This document shows, piece by piece, positions 34,583-42,551 of a stretch of 64,000 nt of DNA. The notes beneath the pieces are model-generated. The model saw only the letters and a list, made by a program, of their open reading frames with translations, was not told the DNA's origin and did not search any database. Source of the DNA: DATBJJ01 sp036556425 (GTDB lineage: Bacteria; Acidobacteriota; Vicinamibacteria; Vicinamibacterales; 2-12-FULL-66-21); NCBI GenBank assembly GCA_036556425.1, contig DATBJJ010000141.1, positions 65,138 to 129,137 of the forward strand. Direction: 5' to 3'. The position numbers and the translations under genes were made by a program. Numbering within the stretch: the first letter of the stretch is position 1; the number at the start of each line of letters is the position of its first letter.

Positions 34583-35013
34583 TCTTCAATGGTCCACACA
34601 TCCCACAACCGCGCGTGATAGCGGATGTCGTCGTCCTTGCTCTCGTCGAGCGTCGACGTCGAGAAGAACATCACGCGCGCGTCGTCGGTCAACGACATGA
34701 AGCCGTTCGCGTATCCCGCGGGGATGAACAGCACTTTCGGCTGCGCCGCCGACAGCACGTGGCGCGTGACGGGCAATGACGGCGACGGACTGTCCCAGTT
34801 GTCAATCCGTACCGCGGCCACGAGCGCGGCGCCCGCGACCGCCGTCACGTATTTCGCCTCGCGGCGATGCGCGTGCCACGCGCGGACGAAGCCCGCGCGA
34901 TGGTTCCGGACCGTGTAGAAGCGCTTGACGCCGGCGAAGTCGAAGCCGTTGACGAACCCGACCTCGCCGCGGTCGTCCGCCGCGAGGCCTCCGGTGAGCA
35001 GCAGCGGTTCCAT
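34576..35013 (-). CDS. RmlC-like cupin (dTDP-4-dehydrorhamnose 3,5-epimerase family)
   Basis: A 145-residue single cupin: DDRGEVGFVNGF, FVRAWHAHRREAKYVTAVAGAAL (the cupin His region near residue 47), IPAGYANGFMSL. The short form is typical of RmlC-like sugar epimerases or FdtA-like keto-isomerases that act on nucleotide-linked 4-keto sugars. It lies between the GT2 and the membrane SDR genes with gaps of 3 and 9 bp, so it should share their transcript. Exact stereochemistry cannot be predicted. Confidence 0.8.
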   Translation of the reverse strand: MEPLLLTGGLAADDRGEVGFVNGFDFAGVKRFYTVRNHRAGFVRAWHAHRREAKYVTAVAGAALVAAVRIDNWDSPSPSLPVTRHVLSAAQPKVLFIPAGYANGFMSLTDDARVMFFSTSTLDESKDDDIRYHARLWDVWTIEER

Positions 35014-35022
35014 CCGTGGACC

Positions 35023-36507
35023 TCAGCTCGCGCGCCGCGGCGCGTACAGCTCGTTGGATTCGTAGAAGTCGTGCAGCGCCGCGCGCGTCGTCGCCACGTT
35101 GCTGTAGACGGGATTGCGGAAATCTCCATAGGTCCCGGCGCGCAGCGCGTCCACCATCTCGCGCACGCCGGCCTCGAGCGTCGTTTCGGCCTCGAAGCCG
35201 AGCGTCGTTCGGATCTTCTCGAAGGACACGCGGTAGTTGCGGCGATCGCGATCCCCCTCTGAGATCTGCAGCCGCACGTCGCGGTACGCGCCCGCGGTGC
35301 GCTGCACCAGCTCGCCGAGCTGGCCGATCGTCATGTTCAGGCGCGTGTCCCCGACGTTGAAGATCTGGCTCTGCACGAGCTCGGCCCGCGCGTCGAGCAC
35401 CATGACGATCGCCCGCGCGAGATCCCGTACGTGAATGAACGGACGCCACTGATCCGGACCGATCACCGTGATGAGGCCGTTCATCATCGCTTGAGCCGCG
35501 AAGAGATTCGCGACGAGATCGAAGCGCGGCCTGCTCGAATGGCCGAACACCGTCGCGAAGCGCAGCACCGTCACGAAGAAGTCGTCGCGCACGGAAAACA
35601 GCAACTCGCGCTCGCTGTCGATCTTCGTCTGCGCATACAGGGACACGGGATTGAGGTCGTCCCCCTCGCGCATCTCCTTGTCCGACGCGCCGTACACCGA
35701 GCAGCTCGACGCGAAGATGAAGCGATGGATCCCGAGCGACTGCGCGACCTCTTTGGCCATCCGCGTCGCGATGATGTTCGCGTGGCGTGTGAACTCCGGA
35801 TCGACGGCGCATGCCGGATCACCGACCAGCCCGGCCAGGTGAATGACGGCCGAGGCGTGCCGCATCGCGGCCGTCAGCTTCGAGATGTCGGTGACGTCTC
35901 CCTCGAGGAGCTCGAAGTGCGGCGAACCGGCGAACGCCGCGAGCGGTTCGGTCCCGTACATCAATCGATCGAGCACGCGGACGCGATGTCCTGTGTGCAG
36001 CAGCCGCTCGACCGTCAGCGAGCCGATGTAGCCCGCACCGCCGATGACGAGCACCGGCCCGTGGCGCGTCACGACGAGCGTGTTCAGCGGCGCGCGGCGG
36101 CTGTAGGGCAGGCCCAGCAGCAGACGCGCGGCTATCGCGGTCGGCGCGGTGAGCAGCGTCCACAGCGCGAGGATCACGGGCGGGACACCGAGCAGCCAGG
36201 CCGCGAGCACCGTTGCCGCCGTGGATCCCGCGAGCGCCAGCGCCTTCGCGGTGGAGCGTGCCAGCTTCAGATAGCTATAGATTCCGGCGGCCGCGTTGAA
36301 CGCCATGAACGCCGCCGGCAGGAGGACGAGCGTTCGTCCGATCGGTGTCGGCGTTGCCGGGAAGAAGATGCGAAGGAACAGCAGACTGGCCGCCGACGCC
36401 GACGCCGCGAGCACGAGGTCGAACAGGATGCGCGCCTCGTTGGGACCGAGCGCCGACAGCGTCCAGCCGCGGCGCCCGCGAATGCGCAGGTAGGCCCCGA
36501 CGCGCAT
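35023..36507 (-). CDS. Membrane-anchored SDR epimerase/dehydratase
   Basis: A 494-residue protein. Residues about 20-145 hold four hydrophobic helices (FDLVLAASASAASLLFLRIFF, LVLLPAAFMAFNAAAGIY and two more). An extended SDR follows: VLVIGGAGYIGSLTVERLL near residue 158, VIHLAGLVGDPACAVDP, FIFASSCSVYGASD, catalytic Tyr-Lys in SLYAQTKIDSE, and PDQWRPFIHVRDLARA. Four helices plus an SDR recalls PglF/WbpM-type dehydratases, but those carry an extra nucleotide-binding domain between, and this SDR looks GalE-like. It overlaps gmd (ATGA) and is 9 bp from the cupin gene. Confidence 0.83.
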   Translation of the reverse strand: MRVGAYLRIRGRRGWTLSALGPNEARILFDLVLAASASAASLLFLRIFFPATPTPIGRTLVLLPAAFMAFNAAAGIYSYLKLARSTAKALALAGSTAATVLAAWLLGVPPVILALWTLLTAPTAIAARLLLGLPYSRRAPLNTLVVTRHGPVLVIGGAGYIGSLTVERLLHTGHRVRVLDRLMYGTEPLAAFAGSPHFELLEGDVTDISKLTAAMRHASAVIHLAGLVGDPACAVDPEFTRHANIIATRMAKEVAQSLGIHRFIFASSCSVYGASDKEMREGDDLNPVSLYAQTKIDSERELLFSVRDDFFVTVLRFATVFGHSSRPRFDLVANLFAAQAMMNGLITVIGPDQWRPFIHVRDLARAIVMVLDARAELVQSQIFNVGDTRLNMTIGQLGELVQRTAGAYRDVRLQISEGDRDRRNYRVSFEKIRTTLGFEAETTLEAGVREMVDALRAGTYGDFRNPVYSNVATTRAALHDFYESNELYAPRRAS

Positions 36508-37502
36508 CAACGCGCTTCGACTCCGGCGGGCGTGCCCGGCATCCGCGACAGCCGCGCGAGATCCGCGTCGACCATCATGCGCACGAGGCCCGGGAAATCC
36601 ACGTCCGGCTTCCAGGCGAGCGTCTGGCGCGCCTTCGACGCGTCGCCGATGAGATGATCGACTTCGGCGGGACGGAGGTACTTTGGATCGAGCCGAACGT
36701 ACTTCTGCCAATCGAGCCCGACGTGTCCGAACGCGATCTCGACCAGGTCGCGCACCGAGTGGCTCTCGCCGGTCGCGATCACGTAGTCGTCCGCGCGGTC
36801 CTGCTGGAGCATCAGCCACATCGCGCGGACGTAGTCGCCCGCGAAGCCCCAATCGCGCTTCGCGTCGAGGTTGCCGAGGCTCAACGAGCTCGCGAGACCG
36901 AGCTTGATCCGCGCGACGCCGTCGGTCACTTTTCGCGTCACGAACTCCAAGCCGCGGCGCGGCGATTCGTGGTTGAAGAGGATTCCCGACACGGCGAACA
37001 GATCGTAGCTCTCCCGATAATTCACCGTGATGTAGTGCGCGAAGACCTTCGAGACGCCGTAGGGGCTGCGCGGATAGAACGGCGTCAGCTCCGTCTGCGG
37101 CACTTCGCGCACTTTGCCGAACATCTCGCTCGACGACGCCTGATAGAAGCGGATCGACGGGTTCACCTGCCGCACTGCTTCGAGCGCGCGCGTGACGCCC
37201 TGCGAGTTGAACTCGCCCGTGAGCATGGGCTGATCCCACGACGCGGGCACGAAGGACATCGCCGCCAGATTGTAGAACTCGTGCGGCTCGGCATCAGCGA
37301 TGACGCGTATCAACGAGAGCTGATCGAGCAGGTCGGCCGGCTTGAGCGTGATGCGATCGAGGAGATGCTCGATGCGCCAGAAGTTGCTCGTGCTGGCGCG
37401 CCGCACGGCGCCGACGACCTCGTACCCTTTCTCGAGCAGCAGCTCGGCCAGATACGACCCGTCCTGGCCGGTAATCCCGGTAATCAGCGCGCGTTTCGCC
37501 AT
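36507..37502 (-). CDS. gmd: GDP-mannose 4,6-dehydratase
   Basis: A 331-residue SDR with all main Gmd motifs: ALITGITGQDGSYLAELLL at the N-terminus, EFYNLAAMSFVPASWDQP, YQASSSEMFG, catalytic YGVSKVFAHYITVNYRE, GILFNHESPRRGLEFVTRK, LGNLDAKRDWGFAGDYV. It converts GDP-D-mannose to GDP-4-keto-6-deoxy-D-mannose, which Fcl (18041-19006) turns into GDP-L-fucose; an RmlD-like enzyme could alternatively give GDP-rhamnose. First gene of a seven-gene leftward run, with TATACT at 37521-37516 13 bases before ATG and no Shine-Dalgarno. Confidence 0.95.
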   Translation of the reverse strand: MAKRALITGITGQDGSYLAELLLEKGYEVVGAVRRASTSNFWRIEHLLDRITLKPADLLDQLSLIRVIADAEPHEFYNLAAMSFVPASWDQPMLTGEFNSQGVTRALEAVRQVNPSIRFYQASSSEMFGKVREVPQTELTPFYPRSPYGVSKVFAHYITVNYRESYDLFAVSGILFNHESPRRGLEFVTRKVTDGVARIKLGLASSLSLGNLDAKRDWGFAGDYVRAMWLMLQQDRADDYVIATGESHSVRDLVEIAFGHVGLDWQKYVRLDPKYLRPAEVDHLIGDASKARQTLAWKPDVDFPGLVRMMVDADLARLSRMPGTPAGVEAR

Positions 37503-37515
37503 ATTTCAGCCTGAG

Positions 37516-37521
37516 AGTATA
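37516..37521 (-). promoter_or_regulatory. -10 element (TATACT) for the gmd operon
   Basis: On the minus strand TATACT (five of six) ends 13 bases before the gmd ATG, predicting a leader of about seven bases. The 66-bp gap also holds a perfect 12-bp palindrome CGATCGCGATCG at 37528-37539 in the -20 to -30 region, which could be an operator or simply reflect the abundance of CGATCG in this genome. Confidence 0.4.
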
Positions 37522-37568
37522 TCGCACCGATCGCGATCGGGTGGCCTCATCCGCTCACCTTTCCGGGT

Positions 37569-40016
37569 TCAGGCGGTCCGCTCCGTCGCGGCTCCGCCGC
37601 CGAATGCGACGAGCATCGCGGCGAAGAAGTACACCGCGCCTCCAAGCAACAGCGTCGTCGAGAATCCCCAGTTCATCGCGACGAACACGGCGAGCGTCGA
37701 GCCGACGACGGAGAAGACGCCGTTGATGGCCCAGGCCCAGGGCACGAGCGCGTCGGCGCGGCGTTCGGCCAACAGACGAACGGCCGACGGGAGCGGCACG
37801 CCCATCAGGATCCCGGCGGGCAGCATCAGCGCGGACGCAAGGCACAGGCGAAGCCAGAGCGGTTGGCCGATCGCGGCGTCGATGACGCGCGGCAGGCCGG
37901 CGGCCGCGAAGATTGCCATCGCGACGACGCCGAGAAGCACGCGGACCATCCGTGACGGCAGCCGGTCGGGCGGGACGTGGCGGCCGAGCGTGGCGCCGAG
38001 CCCGGTGCCGAGCAGCAGCGAGAACAGCGTGACGGTGAGCGAGTACACCGGGTGCCCGAGCAGCAGCACGAACCGCTGCAGCAGCGCGACCTCCACGAGC
38101 ATGAAGCCCGCGCCCAGGCACCCGAAGTACATCAGCCACCGCGGCCACCCCGCCGGAAGATCCTGACGCGTCGTCACGGCGAGCGGCAGCACGACGAAGA
38201 GGACGACGAGCGCGCTGGACACGAACATCAGCAGAAGGAGCGCGCTCAGACCGCCGGTCGCAAAGCCGTCGAGGTCCGGTGGCGCGGGAATCTCGAAGCC
38301 CGCGGCACGCATCAGCGCCGCGACGTGTTTCTGCGACGACAGGCGCGTCGTGTGAAAGAAGAACGGGCGGTCGTCGCCGACCGGTGTGATGTCAAGCGGG
38401 TATCCGCTGTAGAACGCGCGGCGATCGGACGCGAGGATCAGCCGCGCGAAATCGCCGACCGGGCCCGCGGCGGGAGGCGTCACGGTCACGCCGGGGAGGT
38501 ACACGATCTCGAACCCGAGCGCGCGGCTCTCGGCCTCGAGCTTCTCGACTTCCTCGCGGCGGAACGGCTCGCGCTTGGTGAGCATCGTCATCACGCGGTC
38601 GTAGCGCACGATCGCGATCCGCGGCGCCGCCTCGACGCCGCGCCGCGCGAACGCCTCCTGCGCGAGCGACACGAGCCGCAGGCCGTCGAACATCCAACGC
38701 GAGATGCTCAGCACGCCGTCGTCCGTCAAGTGATCGAGGTAGTCCTCGAACGCGTCGGTCGTATAGAGGCTGTTCTCGGTGAGCGTGTATGCGCCCGCCG
38801 CCGTCGCGGCCCACGTGTCGACGAGCGACGCTTGGATGACGTCGTAGCGCTCGCGCGACCGGCGCACGAAGCTCCGGCCGTCCTCGACGTGCACGCGCAC
38901 GCGCGGGTCGCCGTAGACGCGGCCCGAGTAGTCGAAGAAGCGGTTCGTCATCACGTCGCGCACGATGATCGGGTTGATCTCGGCGCCGTCGACGCGGCCG
39001 GCGCCGAGGACGAGGGCGGACGCGAGATCGCGCCCGCCGCCGGTCCCGATGATGAGCGCGCTGAATCCCGGCGTCGCCGGCGGAGCGCTTTCCGCCGACA
39101 CGCCGCCCTTCAAGAGGTACGCGAGGGCCGTCAACTCGTACCGCAGATAGCTGGCGTCGGGCAGGCCGTTCGGGAGATGCAGGATCTGCGTCGCCGCGGC
39201 GGAGTCGATGTCCATCAACAACGTCGCAGGCAGCGCGCCCGAGAACGTGGGGCTCAGCGACCAGTCGCCGTACGGAACGTCATACACGCCGATGCGCGAG
39301 AACGAGTTCCACTTGCTGAAGAGCACGCGATGGTCCTCGTGCCCTTTCGTGACCGTGAGATCGAAGAGCGCGGGGACGAGCGTGCGTCCGCCAATGGCGA
39401 CGAGCAGGATCGCGCTCGACCACGCGAGTGTCGTTCGACGATCTGACGGCGCGAACAGCGCGGCGGCGACGGCGCCCGCGCCCGCGGCGAACAACACGCC
39501 GCCAGGCGCGCCGACGAGGTTGACGATGGGGATCAGAAGAAGGCAGCCGGCGGCCGCGCCGATGAGATCCGCGGCGTAGACCGCGTTCACGCGCCGCGCG
39601 TAGCGCGAGAGCGCGAGCGCGATCACGCCGCCGCCCGCGAAGAACGGCAGCCCCGCGAGCACGTAAATCGCCGTCATCCGCAGCGCGGTGTCGAGCGAAA
39701 ACGTGAGGCCCACGCGCAAGCGCACGAGGCAGGCGAGCGCGACGAGCAGCGACGCGGCGAACATCAGCGCGCCTCGCGCGAGCAGCGTGTCCGTCGGCAC
39801 GCGCGCGAGGCGCTGTCGAAACAGGAACACGCAGACGCCGCTCGCGCTGAGACCGAACAATGCGATCGAGATCGCGAGAAACGCGAAGTGGTAGTACATC
39901 GTGACCGAGAAGAGGCGCGTCCACGCCAGCTCGGTCATGAGGAGCGCCGCCGACAGGAGGCCGACGCCCGTTACGGTCGCGCGCGAGGGCGCCGGCGCGG
40001 TCTCGGAATGCACCAT
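37569..40016 (-). CDS. Membrane protein with spermidine-synthase-like domain (copy 1)
   Basis: An 815-residue protein. It has an N-terminal bundle of about seven helices (residues 10-220), a soluble Rossmann domain (about 250-560), and a C-terminal bundle of about seven helices. The soluble domain has the SAM-binding loop ALIIGTGGGRDLASAL, an acidic strand-2 motif GAEINP, and ASLVDTWAATAAGAY where true aminopropyltransferases have D-S-x-D-P. It is therefore unlikely to make spermidine; the ligand may still be SAM or decarboxylated SAM. ATG 40016 leaves one base after the stop of the paralogous upstream gene. Confidence 0.8.
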   Translation of the reverse strand: MVHSETAPAPSRATVTGVGLLSAALLMTELAWTRLFSVTMYYHFAFLAISIALFGLSASGVCVFLFRQRLARVPTDTLLARGALMFAASLLVALACLVRLRVGLTFSLDTALRMTAIYVLAGLPFFAGGGVIALALSRYARRVNAVYAADLIGAAAGCLLLIPIVNLVGAPGGVLFAAGAGAVAAALFAPSDRRTTLAWSSAILLVAIGGRTLVPALFDLTVTKGHEDHRVLFSKWNSFSRIGVYDVPYGDWSLSPTFSGALPATLLMDIDSAAATQILHLPNGLPDASYLRYELTALAYLLKGGVSAESAPPATPGFSALIIGTGGGRDLASALVLGAGRVDGAEINPIIVRDVMTNRFFDYSGRVYGDPRVRVHVEDGRSFVRRSRERYDVIQASLVDTWAATAAGAYTLTENSLYTTDAFEDYLDHLTDDGVLSISRWMFDGLRLVSLAQEAFARRGVEAAPRIAIVRYDRVMTMLTKREPFRREEVEKLEAESRALGFEIVYLPGVTVTPPAAGPVGDFARLILASDRRAFYSGYPLDITPVGDDRPFFFHTTRLSSQKHVAALMRAAGFEIPAPPDLDGFATGGLSALLLLMFVSSALVVLFVVLPLAVTTRQDLPAGWPRWLMYFGCLGAGFMLVEVALLQRFVLLLGHPVYSLTVTLFSLLLGTGLGATLGRHVPPDRLPSRMVRVLLGVVAMAIFAAAGLPRVIDAAIGQPLWLRLCLASALMLPAGILMGVPLPSAVRLLAERRADALVPWAWAINGVFSVVGSTLAVFVAMNWGFSTTLLLGGAVYFFAAMLVAFGGGAATERTA

Positions 40017-40017
40017 G

Positions 40018-42459
40018 TCACGAGGCGCGGCCGCGCGCTGCGGCGGCGAACGCGCCGAGCGCGGCGACATACGCCGCCCACCCGGTCCAGTACGCCGCCG
40101 AGATCGACCAGGTCAGCGCGATGCAGACGCTCAGCACCGACGCAAGCACGGAGGCGGCGCCGTTCAGGCCCCAGAGCCACGCGGTCAGCTCGCGCGCGCG
40201 GCCGGCCGCGAGCTTCATCCCCAACGGAAACGCCATCCCCATCACGAGGCCCGCGGGAAAGAGCAGCAGCACGGCCGCGGCGATCCGGACGCTCGTGGTC
40301 ATCGGCTCGATCCAGCGCACGACACTCGGCGTGATCGCGCCCACGAGCGCGAGCGCGGCGACGATGGCGATCAGGCGCCCGCGTCCACCGGTGGCTGCAT
40401 CGACGTTCGCCGTGAGGAAGCTGCCGAGCCCGCTCGACAACAGCAATGCGAAGAGCACGACCGAGAGCCCGTACGTGGGATGGCCGAGCGCGATGATCAA
40501 ACGCTGCATCAGCGACGTCTCGATCAACATGAAACCGAGCCCGATCGAAACGAAGAACGCGAACAGCGACCCTGCGCCGGCGAGGCGTACGCGATTGCGC
40601 GTCATCCACAGCGGCAGCAGAATGCACGCCGCGGTGAGCACCGATACCGTCGCGAGCAGCACGGCGAGCGTGGCCACCGCTTTCATGTTGTGGCTCTGCT
40701 TGCCGACGTCGAGCAGCTCCGGCCGCAGCACATCGCGCAGGCGCAGCATGTTGAAGAAGAACGGGCTGTCGTCGGTCGGCGCCGAGATGTTGATGGGATA
40801 GCGATCGAGGAACTGCTGCAGGCCGTCGAGCGTGGTCAGCCTGATGTACGTCTCGTCCGTGACGACCCGCGGACTGAATGGCACGTCGAACTGCAGTCTC
40901 GCAGCCTCGGCGTCGAGCCGATCCAGCTCCTCCGACGCGAAAGGACGCCGGCTGACGAGCAGCGTCCCGACGCCATCGGGGATCTCGGCCCGGCGGTTGG
41001 CCAGTTGCATGTTGCGGACGATCGCCAGGTGGCGGCGCGGCTCGGCGATCCCCATCTGCCGCAGCGCCTCCACCGCAATCATCGTCGTGCGATACAGCTC
41101 GCCGGGACGATCGCGGAAATACCAGCGTGAGACGCTGAGCAGGCCGTCGTCGGTCAGATGATCGAGAAACGTCCTCCAGGCCTCCACGGTGTAGATGGAG
41201 TTCTCGCTGAGCACGAACGCTCCGGCCGCCGTTGCCGCCCACGTATCGATCAGCGAAACCTGAATCAGATCGAACCGCTCGGGCGACCGGGCGATGAAGC
41301 TGCGCGCTTCGTCGTTCACGAACCGCACGCGCGGATCGCGATCGAGGTGTCCGGTGTAATCGCCGAAGCGGCCGTTGACGGTCCGAATGATGTCCTTGTT
41401 GATTTCGACGGCCGTCACCGATCGCGCGTGGAATGCGAGCGCAGACAGGACGTCGCGTCCGCCGCCGGCGCCCACGACCAACGCGCGCCGATCGGGCCGC
41501 AGGTAGTAACCGATGTTCGTGACGTCGTACTTCAGGTGCTCCAGCGTCGCCGGATCGCCGTCGTAGCCGGTCAGTACTGTTCCGGCTCCGACGTCGATAT
41601 CCATCTGGGCCTGGCGGACGAGCTCGGTTGCCGGAAGCGTCGGGCTCAATCCCCATCCTTGGGGCGGGGCCGGCTCCTCGCGCCACACGTTGACCCTGAC
41701 TCGCGAGTACGAATTCCACTTCTCGTAGGTCGGCCGCGCCTCGAACGATCCCTTGATGTAGAGAATGCGAAAAATTGGAAAGCCTCTCCACACGAGCCAC
41801 GTATGCGAGGCCGCGCTCGCGGTCAGCGCGATCGCGATTGCCGCGGCTCCGCGGCGATATCCGCGCGACGTCAGATCGCGCGCGAACATGAGCGCGCCGG
41901 CGGACGCCAGCACCGCGACCCACAGCACGGCGGTCGGCCCATCCGAGTATCCGAGCACCGGAATGAGAAGTACGCACCCCAACGCGGCGCCGGCGAGATC
42001 GGCGGCGTACAAGCGGCTGACACGCGCCGGAAATCCCGTCAATGCCAGGCATACCACGATGCCGCTCACCACGAATGGAACGGCGATGACCGCATACGTG
42101 AGGGCGATCGAATAGATCGCGACGATCGACGGATGGATGCGGAACGGAATGCTCAGCTGCGTGAGGAAGCTGAACACGATCGCGATCGGAAACGCCAGCG
42201 CGGCAACCGCAAGCCGCTGACGGATCGCGGCTGGCGGGAACAGCTGCGGCAGCAGATACACTGCCAGCGCGCCCGCCGTCATGCCGAACATCGCCAGCGA
42301 CAGCGCCACGAACGCGAAGTGATACAGCATCGTGACGCTGAAGATGCGCGTGAGCAGGATCTCGTACATCAACGTCGCGAGCGCGACGAAAAAGAGGCCG
42401 GCGTAGGTCCGCCACGTCACGCGTGGATCGGCAGGATCGAGGTGGCTGCGGGAGGACAC
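40018..42459 (-). CDS. Membrane protein with spermidine-synthase-like domain (copy 2)
   Basis: An 813-residue paralogue of the next gene downstream, with the same helix/Rossmann/helix layout: ALVVGAGGGRDVLSAL, AVEINKDII, VSLIDTWAATAAGAF, LSENSIYT. GTG 42459 is chosen because TATCAT lies nine bases before it and the family starts just before TWRTYAGLFFVAL. An ATG at 42546 would add 29 Arg/Lys/Thr residues encoded by a hexamer repeat and is less likely. It opens a two-gene leftward unit, divergent from the GT39-like gene. Confidence 0.8.
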   Translation of the reverse strand: MSSRSHLDPADPRVTWRTYAGLFFVALATLMYEILLTRIFSVTMLYHFAFVALSLAMFGMTAGALAVYLLPQLFPPAAIRQRLAVAALAFPIAIVFSFLTQLSIPFRIHPSIVAIYSIALTYAVIAVPFVVSGIVVCLALTGFPARVSRLYAADLAGAALGCVLLIPVLGYSDGPTAVLWVAVLASAGALMFARDLTSRGYRRGAAAIAIALTASAASHTWLVWRGFPIFRILYIKGSFEARPTYEKWNSYSRVRVNVWREEPAPPQGWGLSPTLPATELVRQAQMDIDVGAGTVLTGYDGDPATLEHLKYDVTNIGYYLRPDRRALVVGAGGGRDVLSALAFHARSVTAVEINKDIIRTVNGRFGDYTGHLDRDPRVRFVNDEARSFIARSPERFDLIQVSLIDTWAATAAGAFVLSENSIYTVEAWRTFLDHLTDDGLLSVSRWYFRDRPGELYRTTMIAVEALRQMGIAEPRRHLAIVRNMQLANRRAEIPDGVGTLLVSRRPFASEELDRLDAEAARLQFDVPFSPRVVTDETYIRLTTLDGLQQFLDRYPINISAPTDDSPFFFNMLRLRDVLRPELLDVGKQSHNMKAVATLAVLLATVSVLTAACILLPLWMTRNRVRLAGAGSLFAFFVSIGLGFMLIETSLMQRLIIALGHPTYGLSVVLFALLLSSGLGSFLTANVDAATGGRGRLIAIVAALALVGAITPSVVRWIEPMTTSVRIAAAVLLLFPAGLVMGMAFPLGMKLAAGRARELTAWLWGLNGAASVLASVLSVCIALTWSISAAYWTGWAAYVAALGAFAAAARGRAS

Positions 42460-42468
42460 GAAACCGCC

Positions 42469-42474
42469 ATGATA
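42469..42474 (-). promoter_or_regulatory. -10 element (TATCAT) for the spermidine-synthase-like pair
   Basis: On the minus strand TATCAT (five of six) is followed by nine bases and then GTG 42459, giving an almost leaderless transcript. It supports the choice of this GTG over the upstream ATG. Confidence 0.4.
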
Positions 42475-42494
42475 TCGCACACGGGCGCGCGTCC

Positions 42495-42530
42495 TCCGCG
42501 TCCTCGTCCTCGGCTTCGTTCTCGGCTTCG
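42495..42530. repeat. Degenerate hexanucleotide tandem repeat (6 units)
   Basis: Six consecutive 6-bp units: TCCGCG, TCCTCG, TCCTCG, GCTTCG, TTCTCG, GCTTCG. They fill most of the space between two divergent genes, just upstream of TATAAG at 42532. Read from the alternative ATG at 42546 they would encode a KPRTKPRTRTRR-like tail, which looks like repeat translation, not a conserved N-terminus. Confidence 0.6.
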
Positions 42531-42531
42531 A

Positions 42532-42537
42532 TATAAG
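42532..42537 (+). promoter_or_regulatory. Possible -10 (TATAAG) for the GT39-like gene
   Basis: TATAAG (five of six) ends 14 bases before ATG 42552; predicted leader about eight bases; no Shine-Dalgarno. No convincing -35, because that region is the hexamer repeat. Confidence 0.35.
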
Positions 42538-42551
42538 CTTATTCACTCGAG

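Noticed and set aside
37528..37539. CGATCGCGATCG palindrome as an operator
   Set aside because: CGATCG and GATCG are very frequent throughout the window, largely because of Ala-Ile and Arg-Ser codons, so a single copy near gmd is weak evidence.
37569..42459. Annotation as true spermidine synthases (speE)
   Set aside because: The aminopropyltransferase D-S-x-D-P motif is missing and large membrane bundles flank the domain.
42460..42546. ATG 42546 as start of the second spermidine-synthase-like gene
   Set aside because: The added residues are encoded by a hexamer repeat, and the -10 at 42469-42474 would start RNA downstream of that ATG.
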